Source of the DNA: Agrobacterium rubi TR3 = NBRC 13261
GTDB lineage: Bacteria; Pseudomonadota; Alphaproteobacteria; Rhizobiales; Rhizobiaceae
Direction: 5' to 3'
Assembly (NCBI RefSeq): GCF_000739935.1
Contig: NZ_BBJU01000014.1
Coordinates: forward strand, 1 to 64,000
Length of the DNA stretch: 64,000 nt
The notes beneath the pieces were generated by a model. It ran no database searches, was not told where the DNA came from, and saw only the letters and a program-made list of their open reading frames with translations. Position numbers and translations under genes: made by a program. Each line of letters starts with the position of its first letter. The stretch's first letter is position 1. Below, in pieces: positions 27,638 through 37,484 of this stretch.

Positions 27638-28753
27638 CTATTGCTGCTGAGGCTGTGCACCCTTCAGAGCCGGGTTTTTCAGGTCGATGCGGCTTTGCTC
27701 TTCCGGCAGGAATTGCGGACCGACCATGCGCACCTTGTTGTTTGCCGGATCGTAATCCCGCTCTGGCACGGGTTCCGCCTTAGCCTCCGGCTTGATATCT
27801 GTCGGCTTGGTGGCGATATCACCCTTCGGTGACGTGATGGTGGTGATGCTGGAGCCGTTTTGCAAAGCGGTGGACTGCGGCGCTTTCGCCTGGTTTTCCT
27901 GCTTTTTCATCTGGTCCTGATAGGCGGCCATGTTGCAACTGCAAGAAGGCCCGCGGCTAGAGGCGGGATTGTTGCGGTAAGCAAAGGCGGTTGGCATGGA
28001 CGCATAGGGCTGGCCGGTTTTCGCAGACACCATATCCGAACTCTCCTGGCCTTCCATTGCGTGGTAGAACAGTTCCGTCTGCGTGCCGGGGCACATGCGC
28101 TGGCACTGCGCGGCTTGGTCGCGGAAATCCAGCGGTGTGGCATCGGACGAAATCGGGAAGAACGCGCCGTCGCAGGTGCGCACGCACAGCGTTCTCAAGC
28201 CGCCCTGCATCGGCATATTGGGCGATGGGGCGTAGTCTGAGTGATCGGGTTCATTGAATGGATCGCCGGGGCCACGAATATCCTGATCCTGCGATGGATC
28301 AGTGGATGCCATGGACGGCGACTGTTCATCGAGACAGCCATTCTGATCCAGCGCAGCCATGATGTTCTCGCGGCTGTTTTGCGCATTATCGGCACGCTGC
28401 GCGGCCAGCATTCGGTCGCGATCTTCCGCAATCATCGCGCGCTCAGCCTCAGCCTGTACCAGCGCATCGCCGATTTCGCCGCACATCTGCGCGTTCGGAT
28501 TGCCGTAAACGATGATGCTGCCCGACGAGCAGCCATAGCCGCGCATGTCGTTCTTGATGCGGCGGATGAGAATATTCTGCTGTGCCAGCGCACTGGCGAA
28601 GCGACGAATCTCGGCGGTGTTGCCCATGATGCGCGTCGGCTGGGTCAACTCGGCCCGCAAGTCATCGCATATGTCATTTGCTTGCACCGACAGGGGTGCC
28701 GCGAACAGAACCGTTACAAGTGTGCCGATCAATCGGCCTCGGCGCGGGATCAA
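27638..28753 (-). CDS. DUF2865 secreted protein
   Basis: 371 residues with a signal peptide (LIGTLVTVLFAAPLSVQA). The mature part is rich in Cys, Gln and Pro, and carries the DUF2865 core LRTLCVRTCDGAFFPISSDATP followed by QCQRMCPGTQTELFYH and the CSCN region. A charged, disordered tail follows. Function unknown; conserved in Rhizobiales envelopes as far as I recall. The start codon appears to be TTG at 28753, as no ATG or GTG fits before the signal peptide. Convergent with bluB, 10 bases apart. Confidence 0.8.
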   Translation of the reverse strand: MIPRRGRLIGTLVTVLFAAPLSVQANDICDDLRAELTQPTRIMGNTAEIRRFASALAQQNILIRRIKNDMRGYGCSSGSIIVYGNPNAQMCGEIGDALVQAEAERAMIAEDRDRMLAAQRADNAQNSRENIMAALDQNGCLDEQSPSMASTDPSQDQDIRGPGDPFNEPDHSDYAPSPNMPMQGGLRTLCVRTCDGAFFPISSDATPLDFRDQAAQCQRMCPGTQTELFYHAMEGQESSDMVSAKTGQPYASMPTAFAYRNNPASSRGPSCSCNMAAYQDQMKKQENQAKAPQSTALQNGSSITTITSPKGDIATKPTDIKPEAKAEPVPERDYDPANNKVRMVGPQFLPEEQSRIDLKNPALKGAQPQQQ

Positions 28754-28901
28754 TTGTCTGTCCGTTTCCGGCCCGCAATCCTGCGTGCCATACCCTGTTG
28801 ATCGTCGTCAGCGGAATGCGGACGACGAATATGCATTCAGGATAACATAGGGCCGTGCCGCAAAGCGGCAACAGCCAGTTCAAAATTGCGTTAACCCGGA
28901 C

Positions 28902-31217
28902 TTACACCGAAGGGTGTGAGGCCTGAACAGTCGCAAGGGCTGCCATGTTGACCACACCACGCGATGTCACCGTCGGTGACAGGATGTGAACGGGCAGGGC
29001 GGAACCTAGAAGGATCGGGCCGACATGCAGGCCTTCCGTCATGGTGCGCACGACGCCGAGCGTGATGTTGGCCGAATCGAGGTTCGGGAAGACCAGCAGG
29101 TTTGCTTCGCCCGACAGCGCGCTGTTGGGCATGGCTCTCTTGCGCAGGATTTCCGATAGCGCCGATCCGCCCTGCATTTCGCCGTCGATTTCAAGTTCCG
29201 GCGCTGTACTGCGCACCAACTGAAGCGCACGACGCATCTTGCGGGCACTTTCCGAATCGCGCGAGCCGAAGTTGGAATGGCTGACCAGGGCTATCTTCGG
29301 CGTGATGCCAAAGCGCTTGATTTCCTTGGAGGCGAGGATTGCCAGTTCCGCGATATCTTCTGAGGTGGGCTCGTAATTGACGAAAGTATCCGTCAGGAAA
29401 ATCGCGCCCTGCTGGGTAATCAGCAGGCTGAGACCGCCAAAAGTGTGGGCGCCCTGGCTCTTGCCTATGATTTGATTGACGTCGCGCAGATGGCGGTCGA
29501 AGCGTCCTTCCAGACCGCAGATCAGCGCATCGGCCTCGCCGCGCTTGACCGAGAGCGCGCCGATGACGGTGCTGTTGGTGCGCACGATTGTGCGTGCTGC
29601 TTCCGGGTTGATGCCGGCGCGACCGACGACTGCAAAGTAGTCGTCGACATATTCGCGGTAGCGCGGATCGTCTTCGGGGTTCACGACGGCAAAGTCGGTA
29701 TTGGGGCGAATGCGAAGGCCGAAACGCTTCAGACGGGTCTCGATGATCTGCGGGCGACCGATGAGGATGGGAACGCCGGTGCCTTCTTCCAGCAGAACCT
29801 GGGCTGCGCGTAGCACGCGTTCGTCTTCGCCTTCGGCAAAGATGATGCGTTTCTTTTCTGCCGTTTTCGCCAGATTGAAGATCGGCTTCATGATGAAGCC
29901 CGAACGCCAGACGAATCGGTTCAGCTGATCGAGATAGGCGTCGAAATCGGTAATGGGGCGCGCAGCTACGCCGCTTGCGGCGGCCGCACGCGCAACGGCA
30001 GGTGCGATGCGCAGGATGAGACGTGGATCGAACGGCGAGGGGATGAGGTAGTTCGGGCCGAAAATGGGAGTCTCGTCGCTATAGGCTTTCGCCGCGACTT
30101 CCGAGACTTCTTCGCGTGCCAGTTCCGCAATCGCGTGGACGGCGGCCATCTTCATTTCTTCGTTGATGGTGGTCGCACCGCAATCAAGCGCGCCGCGGAA
30201 GATGTAGGGGAAGCACAGAACGTTGTTGACCTGGTTCGGAAAGTCCGAGCGACCGGTGCAGATCATCGCATCCGGGCGGGCTGTGCGCGCCAGTTCAGGC
30301 ATGATTTCCGGGTTAGGGTTGGCCAGTGCCAGAATGAGCGGCTTTGGTGCCATGCGAGCCAGAAGCTCCGGCTTCAAGACACCGGCGGCGGACAGGCCGA
30401 GGAACACGTCGGCACCATCGATGCTCTCGCTCAGAACCCGCTTATCGGTCTTTTGTGCATAGACTTCTTTCCACTCGTCCATCAGCGTGTTGCGACCTTC
30501 GTAGACGAGGCCTTCGATGTCGTGAACCCAGATGTTTTCACGCTTTGCACCGAGTACGACCAGCAGGTTGAGGCAGGCAAGGGCCGCAGCACCCGCACCC
30601 GATGCCACGATCTTGACCTCGCCAATCGTCTTGCCGGCCAACTCCAGCGCGTTGGTGACGGCTGCGGCGACAATGATGGCAGTGCCGTGCTGGTCATCGT
30701 GGAACACGGGGATGTTCATTTTCTCGCGAAGCTGGCGCTCCACTTCGAAACATTCCGGGGCCTTGATGTCTTCGAGGTTGATGCCGCCGAAGGTGGGCTC
30801 CAATGCCGAAATGGTCGAGACCATGTCGTTGATGCCGGGAGCGTCGATTTCGATGTCGAACACGTCGATGCCAGCAAATTTCTTGAAGAGAACCGCTTTG
30901 CCTTCCATCACGGGCTTGGAAGCGAGAGGGCCGATATTGCCTAGGCCGAGAACAGCCGTGCCATTGGAAATGACGGCGACCAGATTGGCGCGCGCGGTAT
31001 ATTCGGCAGCCATTTCTGGGTTTTCATGAATGGCAAGGCAGGGAGCGGCAACGCCGGGCGAATAGGCAAGCGCCAGATCGCGCTGGTTACCCAGCGGTTT
31101 GGAGGCTTGGATTTCCAGTTTTCCGGGGCGCGGGTAGCGGTGATAGAAAAGCGCCTGTTCTTCCAGATCCGCATTGGCGTTGGTGGTTTTCGTGTTGCCC
31201 GTTTCCTGAGAACTCAT
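28902..31217 (-). CDS. maeB: Malic enzyme with phosphotransacetylase-like C-terminal domain
   Basis: Oxidatively decarboxylates malate to pyruvate, feeding acetyl-CoA during growth on C4 acids. 771 residues in two parts. The malic enzyme proper (about 30-440) has [41 protein letters not shown] and [15 protein letters not shown]. The phosphotransacetylase-like C-terminal part (about 445-771) has [16 protein letters not shown]; in this family it is regulatory rather than catalytic. Rhizobia carry two such enzymes, NAD-type (Dme) and NADP-type (Tme), and sequence alone does not tell me which. ATG 31217 is preferred over an upstream in-frame ATG at 31265. Confidence 0.92.
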   Translation of the reverse strand: MSSQETGNTKTTNANADLEEQALFYHRYPRPGKLEIQASKPLGNQRDLALAYSPGVAAPCLAIHENPEMAAEYTARANLVAVISNGTAVLGLGNIGPLASKPVMEGKAVLFKKFAGIDVFDIEIDAPGINDMVSTISALEPTFGGINLEDIKAPECFEVERQLREKMNIPVFHDDQHGTAIIVAAAVTNALELAGKTIGEVKIVASGAGAAALACLNLLVVLGAKRENIWVHDIEGLVYEGRNTLMDEWKEVYAQKTDKRVLSESIDGADVFLGLSAAGVLKPELLARMAPKPLILALANPNPEIMPELARTARPDAMICTGRSDFPNQVNNVLCFPYIFRGALDCGATTINEEMKMAAVHAIAELAREEVSEVAAKAYSDETPIFGPNYLIPSPFDPRLILRIAPAVARAAAASGVAARPITDFDAYLDQLNRFVWRSGFIMKPIFNLAKTAEKKRIIFAEGEDERVLRAAQVLLEEGTGVPILIGRPQIIETRLKRFGLRIRPNTDFAVVNPEDDPRYREYVDDYFAVVGRAGINPEAARTIVRTNSTVIGALSVKRGEADALICGLEGRFDRHLRDVNQIIGKSQGAHTFGGLSLLITQQGAIFLTDTFVNYEPTSEDIAELAILASKEIKRFGITPKIALVSHSNFGSRDSESARKMRRALQLVRSTAPELEIDGEMQGGSALSEILRKRAMPNSALSGEANLLVFPNLDSANITLGVVRTMTEGLHVGPILLGSALPVHILSPTVTSRGVVNMAALATVQASHPSV

Positions 31218-31433
31218 TCTGTCACCGCTTATTTCAAGTTTCTTCGAGGCCTTTGCATACAACAATCAGCTTGTGCGTACAGCCGTTTATTTTACCTGAT
31301 AAAAGCAAAGTCGGTACTTTCGCTTGTGCTCAAAAGAGAGTTTCGCGTGCTGAATTGCCCCTTTGTCATCTTGCTGAAACACGAGTCTGTTTTTCCAGTG
31401 ATGAAGATTGCCGAGTACAGGGGGAAGAGTTCC

Positions 31434-32264
31434 ATGGCCGGGCAAAGCGAAACCAGACAGTTCAGAACATTATTCATTTCCGATGTGCATCTTGGCTCCA
31501 AAGCCGCCAAGACGGATTTCCTGTTGGATTTCCTGCGATACCATGAAGCCGAGACGATCATTCTCGTCGGTGATATCATCGACGGCTGGCGTCTTCGCCG
31601 CAACTGGTACTGGCCGCAGGGCTGCAACGACGTGGTCCAGAAGCTGCTGCGAAAGGCCCGAAAGGGAACGCGCATCGTCTACATTCCCGGTAACCACGAC
31701 GAATTCCTTCGCGAATTTCCCGGCACGCACTTTGGCGGTATCGAAGTGGCCGAGCGGATGATCCACGAAGCTGCCGACGGCAAGAAATATCTGGTCATTC
31801 ACGGTGACGAATTCGACGTGGTCGTCCGCAACGCCCGCCTGCTCGCCTATCTGGGTGACTGGGCATATGATGCGGCCATTGCCATCAATGTGCTTCTGGC
31901 CGCCGTTCGTCGCCGGATCGGGCTTCCTTACTGGTCGTTCTCGGCCTGGGCGAAGCTTCAGGTGAAGCATGCCGTCAACTTCATTGGCGAGTTCCAGCGC
32001 GTGGTGGCGGATGAAGCGCGCCGCAATAATGTCGACGGCGTTATCTGCGGGCACATTCACCACGCGGTGATGGAAGATATTGACGGTATCCGTTACATCA
32101 ATACCGGTGACTGGGTGGAAAGCTGCACGGCGGTTGCCGAGACGATGGATGGAACATTCGAACTGATCACCTGGATGAAGTCCGATGATCAAACCGAAGA
32201 ACATAGCGTTGGCGAGTTGGAGCCTATCGCATTCCCCAAGCTCATCGGCAAATACGCGGCTTGA
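31434..32264 (+). CDS. LpxH-like metallophosphoesterase (UDP-2,3-diacylglucosamine diphosphatase family)
   Basis: Calcineurin-like phosphoesterase of 276 residues. The metal-site motifs are in order: FISDVHLGS (DxH), VGDIIDGW (GD), IPGNHDEF (GNHD), VIHGDEFD and CGHIHHAVMEDI. It resembles LpxH, which cleaves UDP-2,3-diacylglucosamine in lipid A synthesis. Many Rhizobiales also have LpxI for that step, so the true substrate of this longer homologue is uncertain. ATG 31434 follows GGGGAAGAG; ATG 31401 is an alternative. Divergent from the malic enzyme gene. Confidence 0.8.
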   Translation: MAGQSETRQFRTLFISDVHLGSKAAKTDFLLDFLRYHEAETIILVGDIIDGWRLRRNWYWPQGCNDVVQKLLRKARKGTRIVYIPGNHDEFLREFPGTHFGGIEVAERMIHEAADGKKYLVIHGDEFDVVVRNARLLAYLGDWAYDAAIAINVLLAAVRRRIGLPYWSFSAWAKLQVKHAVNFIGEFQRVVADEARRNNVDGVICGHIHHAVMEDIDGIRYINTGDWVESCTAVAETMDGTFELITWMKSDDQTEEHSVGELEPIAFPKLIGKYAA

Positions 32265-32279
32265 AAGCAGGCGTTTTGT

Positions 32280-33263
32280 TCAGCCCCAGAGTTGCGGCTC
32301 TGGGGGGTGAACGAGCGATCCATCATAGATCAGCCCTGGAACATGATCCCGCGCCAGCAGTAGCGGGCCGTCCAGATCGGCAAAGGCCGTATCCTGCGCC
32401 AGCAGGACGGCCGGTGCCATGCCAAGCGATGTGCCGAGCATGCAGCCGACCATGACCGTATAACCAAGCCGATCCGCCTCGCGCTTCATGAGTAGGGCTT
32501 CTGTCAGCCCGCCCGTCTTGTCGAGCTTGATGTTGATGGCGTCGTAACGGTCGCGCAGAGAGGCCAAATCCGTCGTCAGATGCACGCTTTCATCCGCACA
32601 GATCGGAACGGGCCGGGCAATGCGCGAGAGGATGTGGTCTTTGCCGGCAGGAAGTGGTTGCTCGATCAGTGCGATCTTCAGTTCGGCGGCGAGAGCGAAA
32701 TGATGCTCGACATTCTCTTCGGTCCATCCCTCGTTGGCATCGATGATGATCTGTGCGCCAGGTGCTGCGGCGCGCACTGCACGAAGGCGGGCTTCATCAT
32801 CGACCGTGCCGGTTTTGATTTTCAACAGAGGGCGGTGGGCGTTTTCAGCGGCTTTTGCCGCCATGCTGTCCGCGTCGCCGAGTGAAATCGTATAGGCGGT
32901 TACGATTGGCTGTGGTGGCTTCGTCAGGATCGATGCGGCGACGCTTTTGCCCGAAAGCTTGGCCTCAATATCCCACAAGGCACAGTCCACTGCATTGCGT
33001 GCCGCGCCTGGTTTCATGATGTCCTGAAGTGTCACTCGGTCCAGACCGTCCGCCACGGCGTCTGCCAGTGCACGAATATCCGCCATGACGCCCTCGATGG
33101 TCTCGCCATAGCGAGCGTAAGGAACGCATTCGCCAATGCCTTTGACCTCGCCGTCACCAATCGTGCAGCGAACCACGTGAATTTCGGTGCGGCTGCCGCG
33201 TGATATGGTGAAACTGCCAGCAACAGGGAATGTTTCGGCTGTGGCTTCAATGTAACGACGCAT
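32280..33263 (-). CDS. Dipeptide epimerase (L-Ala-D/L-Glu epimerase type)
   Basis: Enolase-superfamily enzyme of 327 residues, muconate lactonizing subgroup. The catalytic Lys pair is in LLKIKTG; the metal ligands are the Asp in IIIDANEGW, the Glu in ALIEQPL and the Asp in PICADESVH; the second acid/base Lys is in AINIKLDKTGG, and the C-terminal GCMLGTS matches the epimerase family. L-Ala-D/L-Glu epimerase recycles murein peptides, but related enzymes use other dipeptides. ATG 33263 is chosen by family start; the frame is open to 33314. Its last codons form a hairpin (CCCCAGAG/CTCTGGGG) close to the convergent phosphoesterase gene. Confidence 0.85.
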   Translation of the reverse strand: MRRYIEATAETFPVAGSFTISRGSRTEIHVVRCTIGDGEVKGIGECVPYARYGETIEGVMADIRALADAVADGLDRVTLQDIMKPGAARNAVDCALWDIEAKLSGKSVAASILTKPPQPIVTAYTISLGDADSMAAKAAENAHRPLLKIKTGTVDDEARLRAVRAAAPGAQIIIDANEGWTEENVEHHFALAAELKIALIEQPLPAGKDHILSRIARPVPICADESVHLTTDLASLRDRYDAINIKLDKTGGLTEALLMKREADRLGYTVMVGCMLGTSLGMAPAVLLAQDTAFADLDGPLLLARDHVPGLIYDGSLVHPPEPQLWG

Positions 33264-33406
33264 GAAAATTGCCTTAGAGGTGACGAATAAACCTGTAAAC
33301 AGACGAAAAATCACCTGTTTTCATCCGCAGGGCAGTGGCTTGCTGATCCGGCAGTCGATATGAATCGTTACAGAATCTTTAAGAAGCTGCATTCGCTTGG
33401 AGCAAG

Positions 33407-34567
33407 ATGCAAGAACTTCAGACAAAACAACAGGCGCAACCTGCATCAATCTCAGCCGATGACAACGCTGAGGGTGGCAATGCGCGCTATGTTCTGAGTG
33501 GCTCCTGGCGTAACGCCAACATTCATCCCGTGCTGGCCGATATCGAAAAAATCGAGAAGTCCGGAAAAGGCAGCCCTGTTACGGTTGACCTTTCAGATGT
33601 TGATGACATCGATACGACAGGCGCATGGATTTTGCGCCGCATGAGCTATCGGCTGGAGCAGGCTGGTACGCAGGTCGCATTTGAAGGCAATGAGCGGGTC
33701 GAAGGCATCATCACCGCTTTGCCGGATGAGGCGCCGCTGCCGCCAAAGGACACGAATAAAAAAGGCATCGTCGAGCGCATATTCGACCCGATCGGCAAAA
33801 ACGTCTTGCAGGCGGGCGCCGATTTTCTGGCGGGCATGTATATTCTGGGCTCTGCCGTTCGCGGCGCGCAGATGAAGCTGGGGCGAGGGCGCGGCGTTTC
33901 GCCGGCGGCCATCGTCAACCAGATCGACCATATGGGCGTTCGCGCCGTTCCCATCATTCTGCTGATGTCATTCCTGATCGGCGCGATCATTGCCCAGCAG
34001 GGCGCGTTCCAGCTGCGGTATTTCGGCGCCGAAGTTTTCGTGGTCGACCTCGTCGGCATCCTGCAATTGCGTGAAATCGGCGTGCTTTTGACCGCAATCA
34101 TGATTGCCGGTCGTTCGGGAAGCGCGATCACCGCCGAAATCGGCTCCATGAAAATGCGCGAGGAAATCGATGCATTGAAGGTCATCGGGTTGAACCCGGT
34201 GGGCGTGCTGGTGTTTCCGCGCCTCGTGGCGCTGACGATTGCGCTGCCGCTTTTGACCATCATTGCCAACTTTGCGGCGCTGTTCGGTGCGGCCGTGGTC
34301 TCGCTTCTGTATTCTGGCATCACATTCGAGGTCTTCGTATCGCGTCTGCATTCGGCGGTGGAAGCGTCCACCATCGCATCGGGCATGATAAAGGCACCGT
34401 TCATGGCGCTCATCATCGGCATTGTTGCTGCCGTCGAAGGCATGAAGGTTGGCGGCAGTGCAGAATCGCTGGGTCAGCACGTGACATCGTCCGTGGTAAA
34501 GTCCATTTTCGTCGTGATCCTGGTCGATGGCGTCTTCGCTATCTTCTATGCAGCCATCGATTTTTAA
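33407..34567 (+). CDS. mlaE: MlaE-type lipid transport permease with N-terminal STAS domain
   Basis: Permease subunit of an MCE/Mla ABC transporter that moves phospholipids between outer and inner membranes. 386 residues. Residues about 25-105 are a STAS domain (SPVTVDLSDVDDIDTTGAWILRRM), equivalent to the separate MlaB of enterobacteria. Residues about 140-386 are the MlaE permease, with AVPIILLMSFLIGAIIAQQGA, the conserved REIGVLLTAIMIAGRSGSAITAEIG loop, and further membrane segments. First gene of a four-gene operon; mlaF starts 9 bases after it. Confidence 0.93.
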   Translation: MQELQTKQQAQPASISADDNAEGGNARYVLSGSWRNANIHPVLADIEKIEKSGKGSPVTVDLSDVDDIDTTGAWILRRMSYRLEQAGTQVAFEGNERVEGIITALPDEAPLPPKDTNKKGIVERIFDPIGKNVLQAGADFLAGMYILGSAVRGAQMKLGRGRGVSPAAIVNQIDHMGVRAVPIILLMSFLIGAIIAQQGAFQLRYFGAEVFVVDLVGILQLREIGVLLTAIMIAGRSGSAITAEIGSMKMREEIDALKVIGLNPVGVLVFPRLVALTIALPLLTIIANFAALFGAAVVSLLYSGITFEVFVSRLHSAVEASTIASGMIKAPFMALIIGIVAAVEGMKVGGSAESLGQHVTSSVVKSIFVVILVDGVFAIFYAAIDF

Positions 34568-34576
34568 GGAGAGGCT

Positions 34577-35413
34577 GTGCAGGACCACGCAGTGAAGACA
34601 GACGAAAACAAGAAGAAAGACCGGGAAGTCATTCTCTCGGTGGAAGGTGTGACAGTTGCGTTCGGGGATAAGGTCGTTCTCGATAATCTCGATCTCGACG
34701 TTTACAGAGGCGAAATCCTCGGCTTCATCGGCCCTTCGGGTGCCGGTAAGTCCGTGCTGATGCGCGCGGTTCTGCGTTTGCTGCCCCGCCAGGGTGGAAC
34801 CATCAAGATTCTCGGGACGGATTACGACAAGGCGACGGAAGAAGAGCGCATGGGGCTGGATACACGTCTAGGCGTGCTGTTCCAGCAGGGCGCGCTGTTT
34901 TCCGGCCTGACCGTCAAGGAAAACATCCAGCTTCCGATGCGCGAATATCTGGATTTGCCGCAGCAGTTGATGGATGAACTCGCTGCGTTGAAAATCGAGA
35001 TGGTGGGCTTGGCAGCCGACGCCGCGGACAAGTATCCGTCCGAACTCTCAGGTGGCATGATCAAGCGCGCAGCACTGGCCCGCGCCTTGTCGCTCGATCC
35101 CGATCTCGTTTTTCTGGATGAGCCAACATCCGGGCTTGACCCGATCGGTGCTGCTGAATTCGATATGCTGATTGCGCGGCTGCGCGATTCGTTGGGCTTA
35201 ACCGTCTATATGGTGACGCACGACCTCGACAGCCTGTTTTCGGTCTGTGACCGCATAGCCGTTCTCGGCGACAAGAAAGTCGCCGTCGAAGGCACACTCG
35301 AGGAAATGTTCGCGAGCGACGATCCTTGGGTTCAATCCTATTTCCGCGGAAAGCGGGCACGCGCCGTCGTTCTTCCCGATGGCACGCAACACATTCCGGG
35401 GAGTGACGGATAG
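34577..35413 (+). CDS. mlaF: MlaF-type ABC transporter ATP-binding protein
   Basis: ATPase of the Mla lipid transporter, 278 residues. Walker A GPSGAGKS, Q-loop LGVLFQQGALFSGLTV, signature LSGGM, Walker B LVFLDEP, switch His in VTHDLDS. The start is a GTG at 34577 behind AAGGAGAGG. The C-terminal tail (about 250-278, ARAVVLPDGTQHI) may clamp the partner subunit as in E. coli MlaF. Spaced 9 bases from mlaE and 2 bases from mlaD. Confidence 0.94.
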   Translation: MQDHAVKTDENKKKDREVILSVEGVTVAFGDKVVLDNLDLDVYRGEILGFIGPSGAGKSVLMRAVLRLLPRQGGTIKILGTDYDKATEEERMGLDTRLGVLFQQGALFSGLTVKENIQLPMREYLDLPQQLMDELAALKIEMVGLAADAADKYPSELSGGMIKRAALARALSLDPDLVFLDEPTSGLDPIGAAEFDMLIARLRDSLGLTVYMVTHDLDSLFSVCDRIAVLGDKKVAVEGTLEEMFASDDPWVQSYFRGKRARAVVLPDGTQHIPGSDG

Positions 35414-35415
35414 CC

Positions 35416-36786
35416 ATGGAAACAAAGGCAAATTACACCATCGTCGGAATTTTCACGCTGATCATCATCGCAGCCGCCTTTGGCTTCGTGTATTGGATGG
35501 CGGAATTCGGACGCGGCGGACCAACCGCCCAATTGACGATCCGTATTCCAGGCTCTGCCAACGGCCTGTCCGTCGGTTCGCCGGTACGGTTCAACGGTAT
35601 TCCCGTGGGCACCGTGCGCGGTCTGTCTATCGACCGTGATGATCCGGCCTATTCGATTGCGTTCACGGAGGTGCAGGCCGATGCGCCGGTGTTTCCGTCC
35701 ACCCGCGCTGTTCTTGAAATTCAGGGCCTGACGGGTGCTGCCTATATCGAGCTTTCCGGTGGCCGTAACAATGAAGAAAGGATTTTGCAAAAGTCCTTCG
35801 ACACCGGTGTGCCGGCAGAATTGACCGCCGACCTTTCGAGCGTGACCAACCTTCTGGCAACGGCCGATAAGATTTTGAAACGCGCTGATGGCGCCATCGG
35901 TGAGCTGCAGGGCTTCGTGCAGGATGCGCGCGGACCTTTGACACAGACGGTGCGCAACGCCGAGAAATTCTCCACTGCTCTTGCGGCAAATTCCGATGGC
36001 ATCGAGAACTTCCTCGAAAGCCTGAGCTCGCTCTCCACGACGGTTCAGTCGGTTTCGGTTCGTCTCGACAGCACGCTGACGGCAGTCGAGGATCTGGTGA
36101 AGTCCGTGGATTCGCAGAAGATCGATTCGATCCTGAGCAATGTCGACAAGGTCACGTCCGATGTTGCGTCTGCCTCAGGTGGCATTCAGGACGTGATGGA
36201 AACGGTTCAGCGGACCTCGCGCAACTTCGAACAGGCGAGTTCCGAGGTTCAGGTTGTCGTGAAGCGTGCCGATACACTGTTGGCATCGGTTGATGCAGCA
36301 AAGGTCGGCAACGCCGTGGAAGACGTTTCAGCGGCGACGGCCGATGTCCGTCAGGCCATCTCCACCTTCCGCCAGATTGCTGACGATGTCGGCACGCGTC
36401 GTCCTGACATTGATCAGGCGATTGCCGACTTCACCGATATGTCTCGCAAGCTGAATGCCGCGTCCAGCCGCGTGGATGGAATTTTGGCGAAAGTCGATGG
36501 TTTGCTGGGAACCGACGACGCCAATTCGCTCTTCTCCAAGGCACGTGAGACATTGGCATCGTTCAAGGCTGTCGCTGACAATATCAACATGCGCGTTGGT
36601 CCTATCGCAGACAATCTGGCACGGTTCTCCAGCTCTGGCTTGAAGGACTTCCAGGCACTGATTGGCAGCACACGCCAGACGGTGGACAATCTGAACAACA
36701 CGATCACGAATTTCGATCGCGATCCGCAGCGCCTGATCTTTGGTGGCGAGAACGTGAAACAATATGATGGCCGAACAAGGCGTTGA
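35416..36786 (+). CDS. mlaD: MCE/MlaD-family substrate-binding protein with long helical tail
   Basis: Inner-membrane anchored MCE protein, 456 residues. One N-terminal membrane helix (TLIIIAAAFGFVYWMAEFG) precedes a single MCE domain (about 38-120: GSANGLSVGSPVRFNGIPVGTV, IQGLTGAAYIELSGG). A long helical, coiled-coil-like tail follows (about 130-430) with repeated Val/Leu/Asp patterns such as TVQSVSVRLDSTLTAVEDLVK. Such tails can form tunnels or needles that span the periplasm. Much longer than E. coli MlaD (183 residues). It overlaps or abuts the lipoprotein gene. Confidence 0.92.
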   Translation: METKANYTIVGIFTLIIIAAAFGFVYWMAEFGRGGPTAQLTIRIPGSANGLSVGSPVRFNGIPVGTVRGLSIDRDDPAYSIAFTEVQADAPVFPSTRAVLEIQGLTGAAYIELSGGRNNEERILQKSFDTGVPAELTADLSSVTNLLATADKILKRADGAIGELQGFVQDARGPLTQTVRNAEKFSTALAANSDGIENFLESLSSLSTTVQSVSVRLDSTLTAVEDLVKSVDSQKIDSILSNVDKVTSDVASASGGIQDVMETVQRTSRNFEQASSEVQVVVKRADTLLASVDAAKVGNAVEDVSAATADVRQAISTFRQIADDVGTRRPDIDQAIADFTDMSRKLNAASSRVDGILAKVDGLLGTDDANSLFSKARETLASFKAVADNINMRVGPIADNLARFSSSGLKDFQALIGSTRQTVDNLNNTITNFDRDPQRLIFGGENVKQYDGRTRR

Positions 36787-36799
36787 CGGGGGTAGGAAT

Positions 36800-37420
36800 T
36801 TGAAAGTTTCGTTGATGCATTGGCAGGGTAATATTCCCGGCCGGACCAAAGTTGTCGTCGTGATGCCGTTGCTTGCCGGGTTGCTGGCCGGTTGCGGCAG
36901 TGCCAAGAACGACACGTTCGATCTTTCGGTCTCCTCGACACCGGTGACGCAGGGCGCATCGCTGCGCTCTCGCCAGTTGCTGATTGCCGAACCGACGGCC
37001 CTGAAGGCGCTGGACAGCGAAAACATCGTTGTGCGCCTGTCGGGCTCGGAAGTTCAGTATCTGGCCAATTCGCAGTGGAGCGACCGCCTGCCGCGCATGG
37101 TGCAGTCCAAGCTGGTGGAAGCTTTCGAAGATACTGGCAAGCTTGGTGGCGTTGGCCGTCCGGGGCAGGGTCTCGCGATCGACTACCAGGTCGTGACCGA
37201 TATCCGTGCCTTTGAAGTCGATACGACGAAGAACCTCGCTACCATCGAGATTTCCGTGAAGTTGCTGAACGACAAGAACGGCACCGTCAGAGCGCAGGAG
37301 GTGTTTCGCTCCAGTGCACGCGTCAATGGTTCAGGCAGCGCAAATCTCGTGAAAGCTCTCGACAGCGCATTCGCGTTGTCGTCGCGCGAAATTGTCAGCT
37401 GGACGCTGCGCTCGCTCTAA
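36800..37420 (+). CDS. ABC-type transport auxiliary lipoprotein (PqiC/DUF330-like)
   Basis: Predicted outer membrane lipoprotein of about 206 residues: hydrophobic signal VVVVMPLLAGLLAGC with the lipobox Cys, then a PqiC-like domain (LRSRQLLIAEPTALKALDSENI, VQYLANSQWSDRLPRMVQSKLVEAFEDTG). It likely docks the MlaD needle at the outer membrane. TTG 36800 is preferred because GGGGGTAGGA precedes it; ATG 36815, or ATG 36764 within the mlaD 3' end, are alternatives. A terminator follows, closing the operon. Confidence 0.85.
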   Translation: MKVSLMHWQGNIPGRTKVVVVMPLLAGLLAGCGSAKNDTFDLSVSSTPVTQGASLRSRQLLIAEPTALKALDSENIVVRLSGSEVQYLANSQWSDRLPRMVQSKLVEAFEDTGKLGGVGRPGQGLAIDYQVVTDIRAFEVDTTKNLATIEISVKLLNDKNGTVRAQEVFRSSARVNGSGSANLVKALDSAFALSSREIVSWTLRSL

Positions 37421-37441
37421 GTAACGGCCTATTGAAAACCC

Positions 37442-37475
37442 AAACGCCGCGTATCTGACGATGCGCGGCGTTTTT
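37442..37475. terminator. Terminator after the Mla operon (possibly bidirectional)
   Basis: AAACGCCGCG (37442-37451) pairs with CGCGGCGTTT (37464-37473), followed by TTTG on the plus strand. The A run at the left arm could also serve the convergent minus-strand gene, which ends at 37485. Confidence 0.8.
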
Positions 37476-37484
37476 GTTTCCGGG

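Noticed and set aside
32282-32310. CCCCAGAG/CTCTGGGG hairpin as a terminator between the phosphoesterase and epimerase genes
   Set aside because: No T tract follows on either strand and it lies inside the epimerase's last codons.
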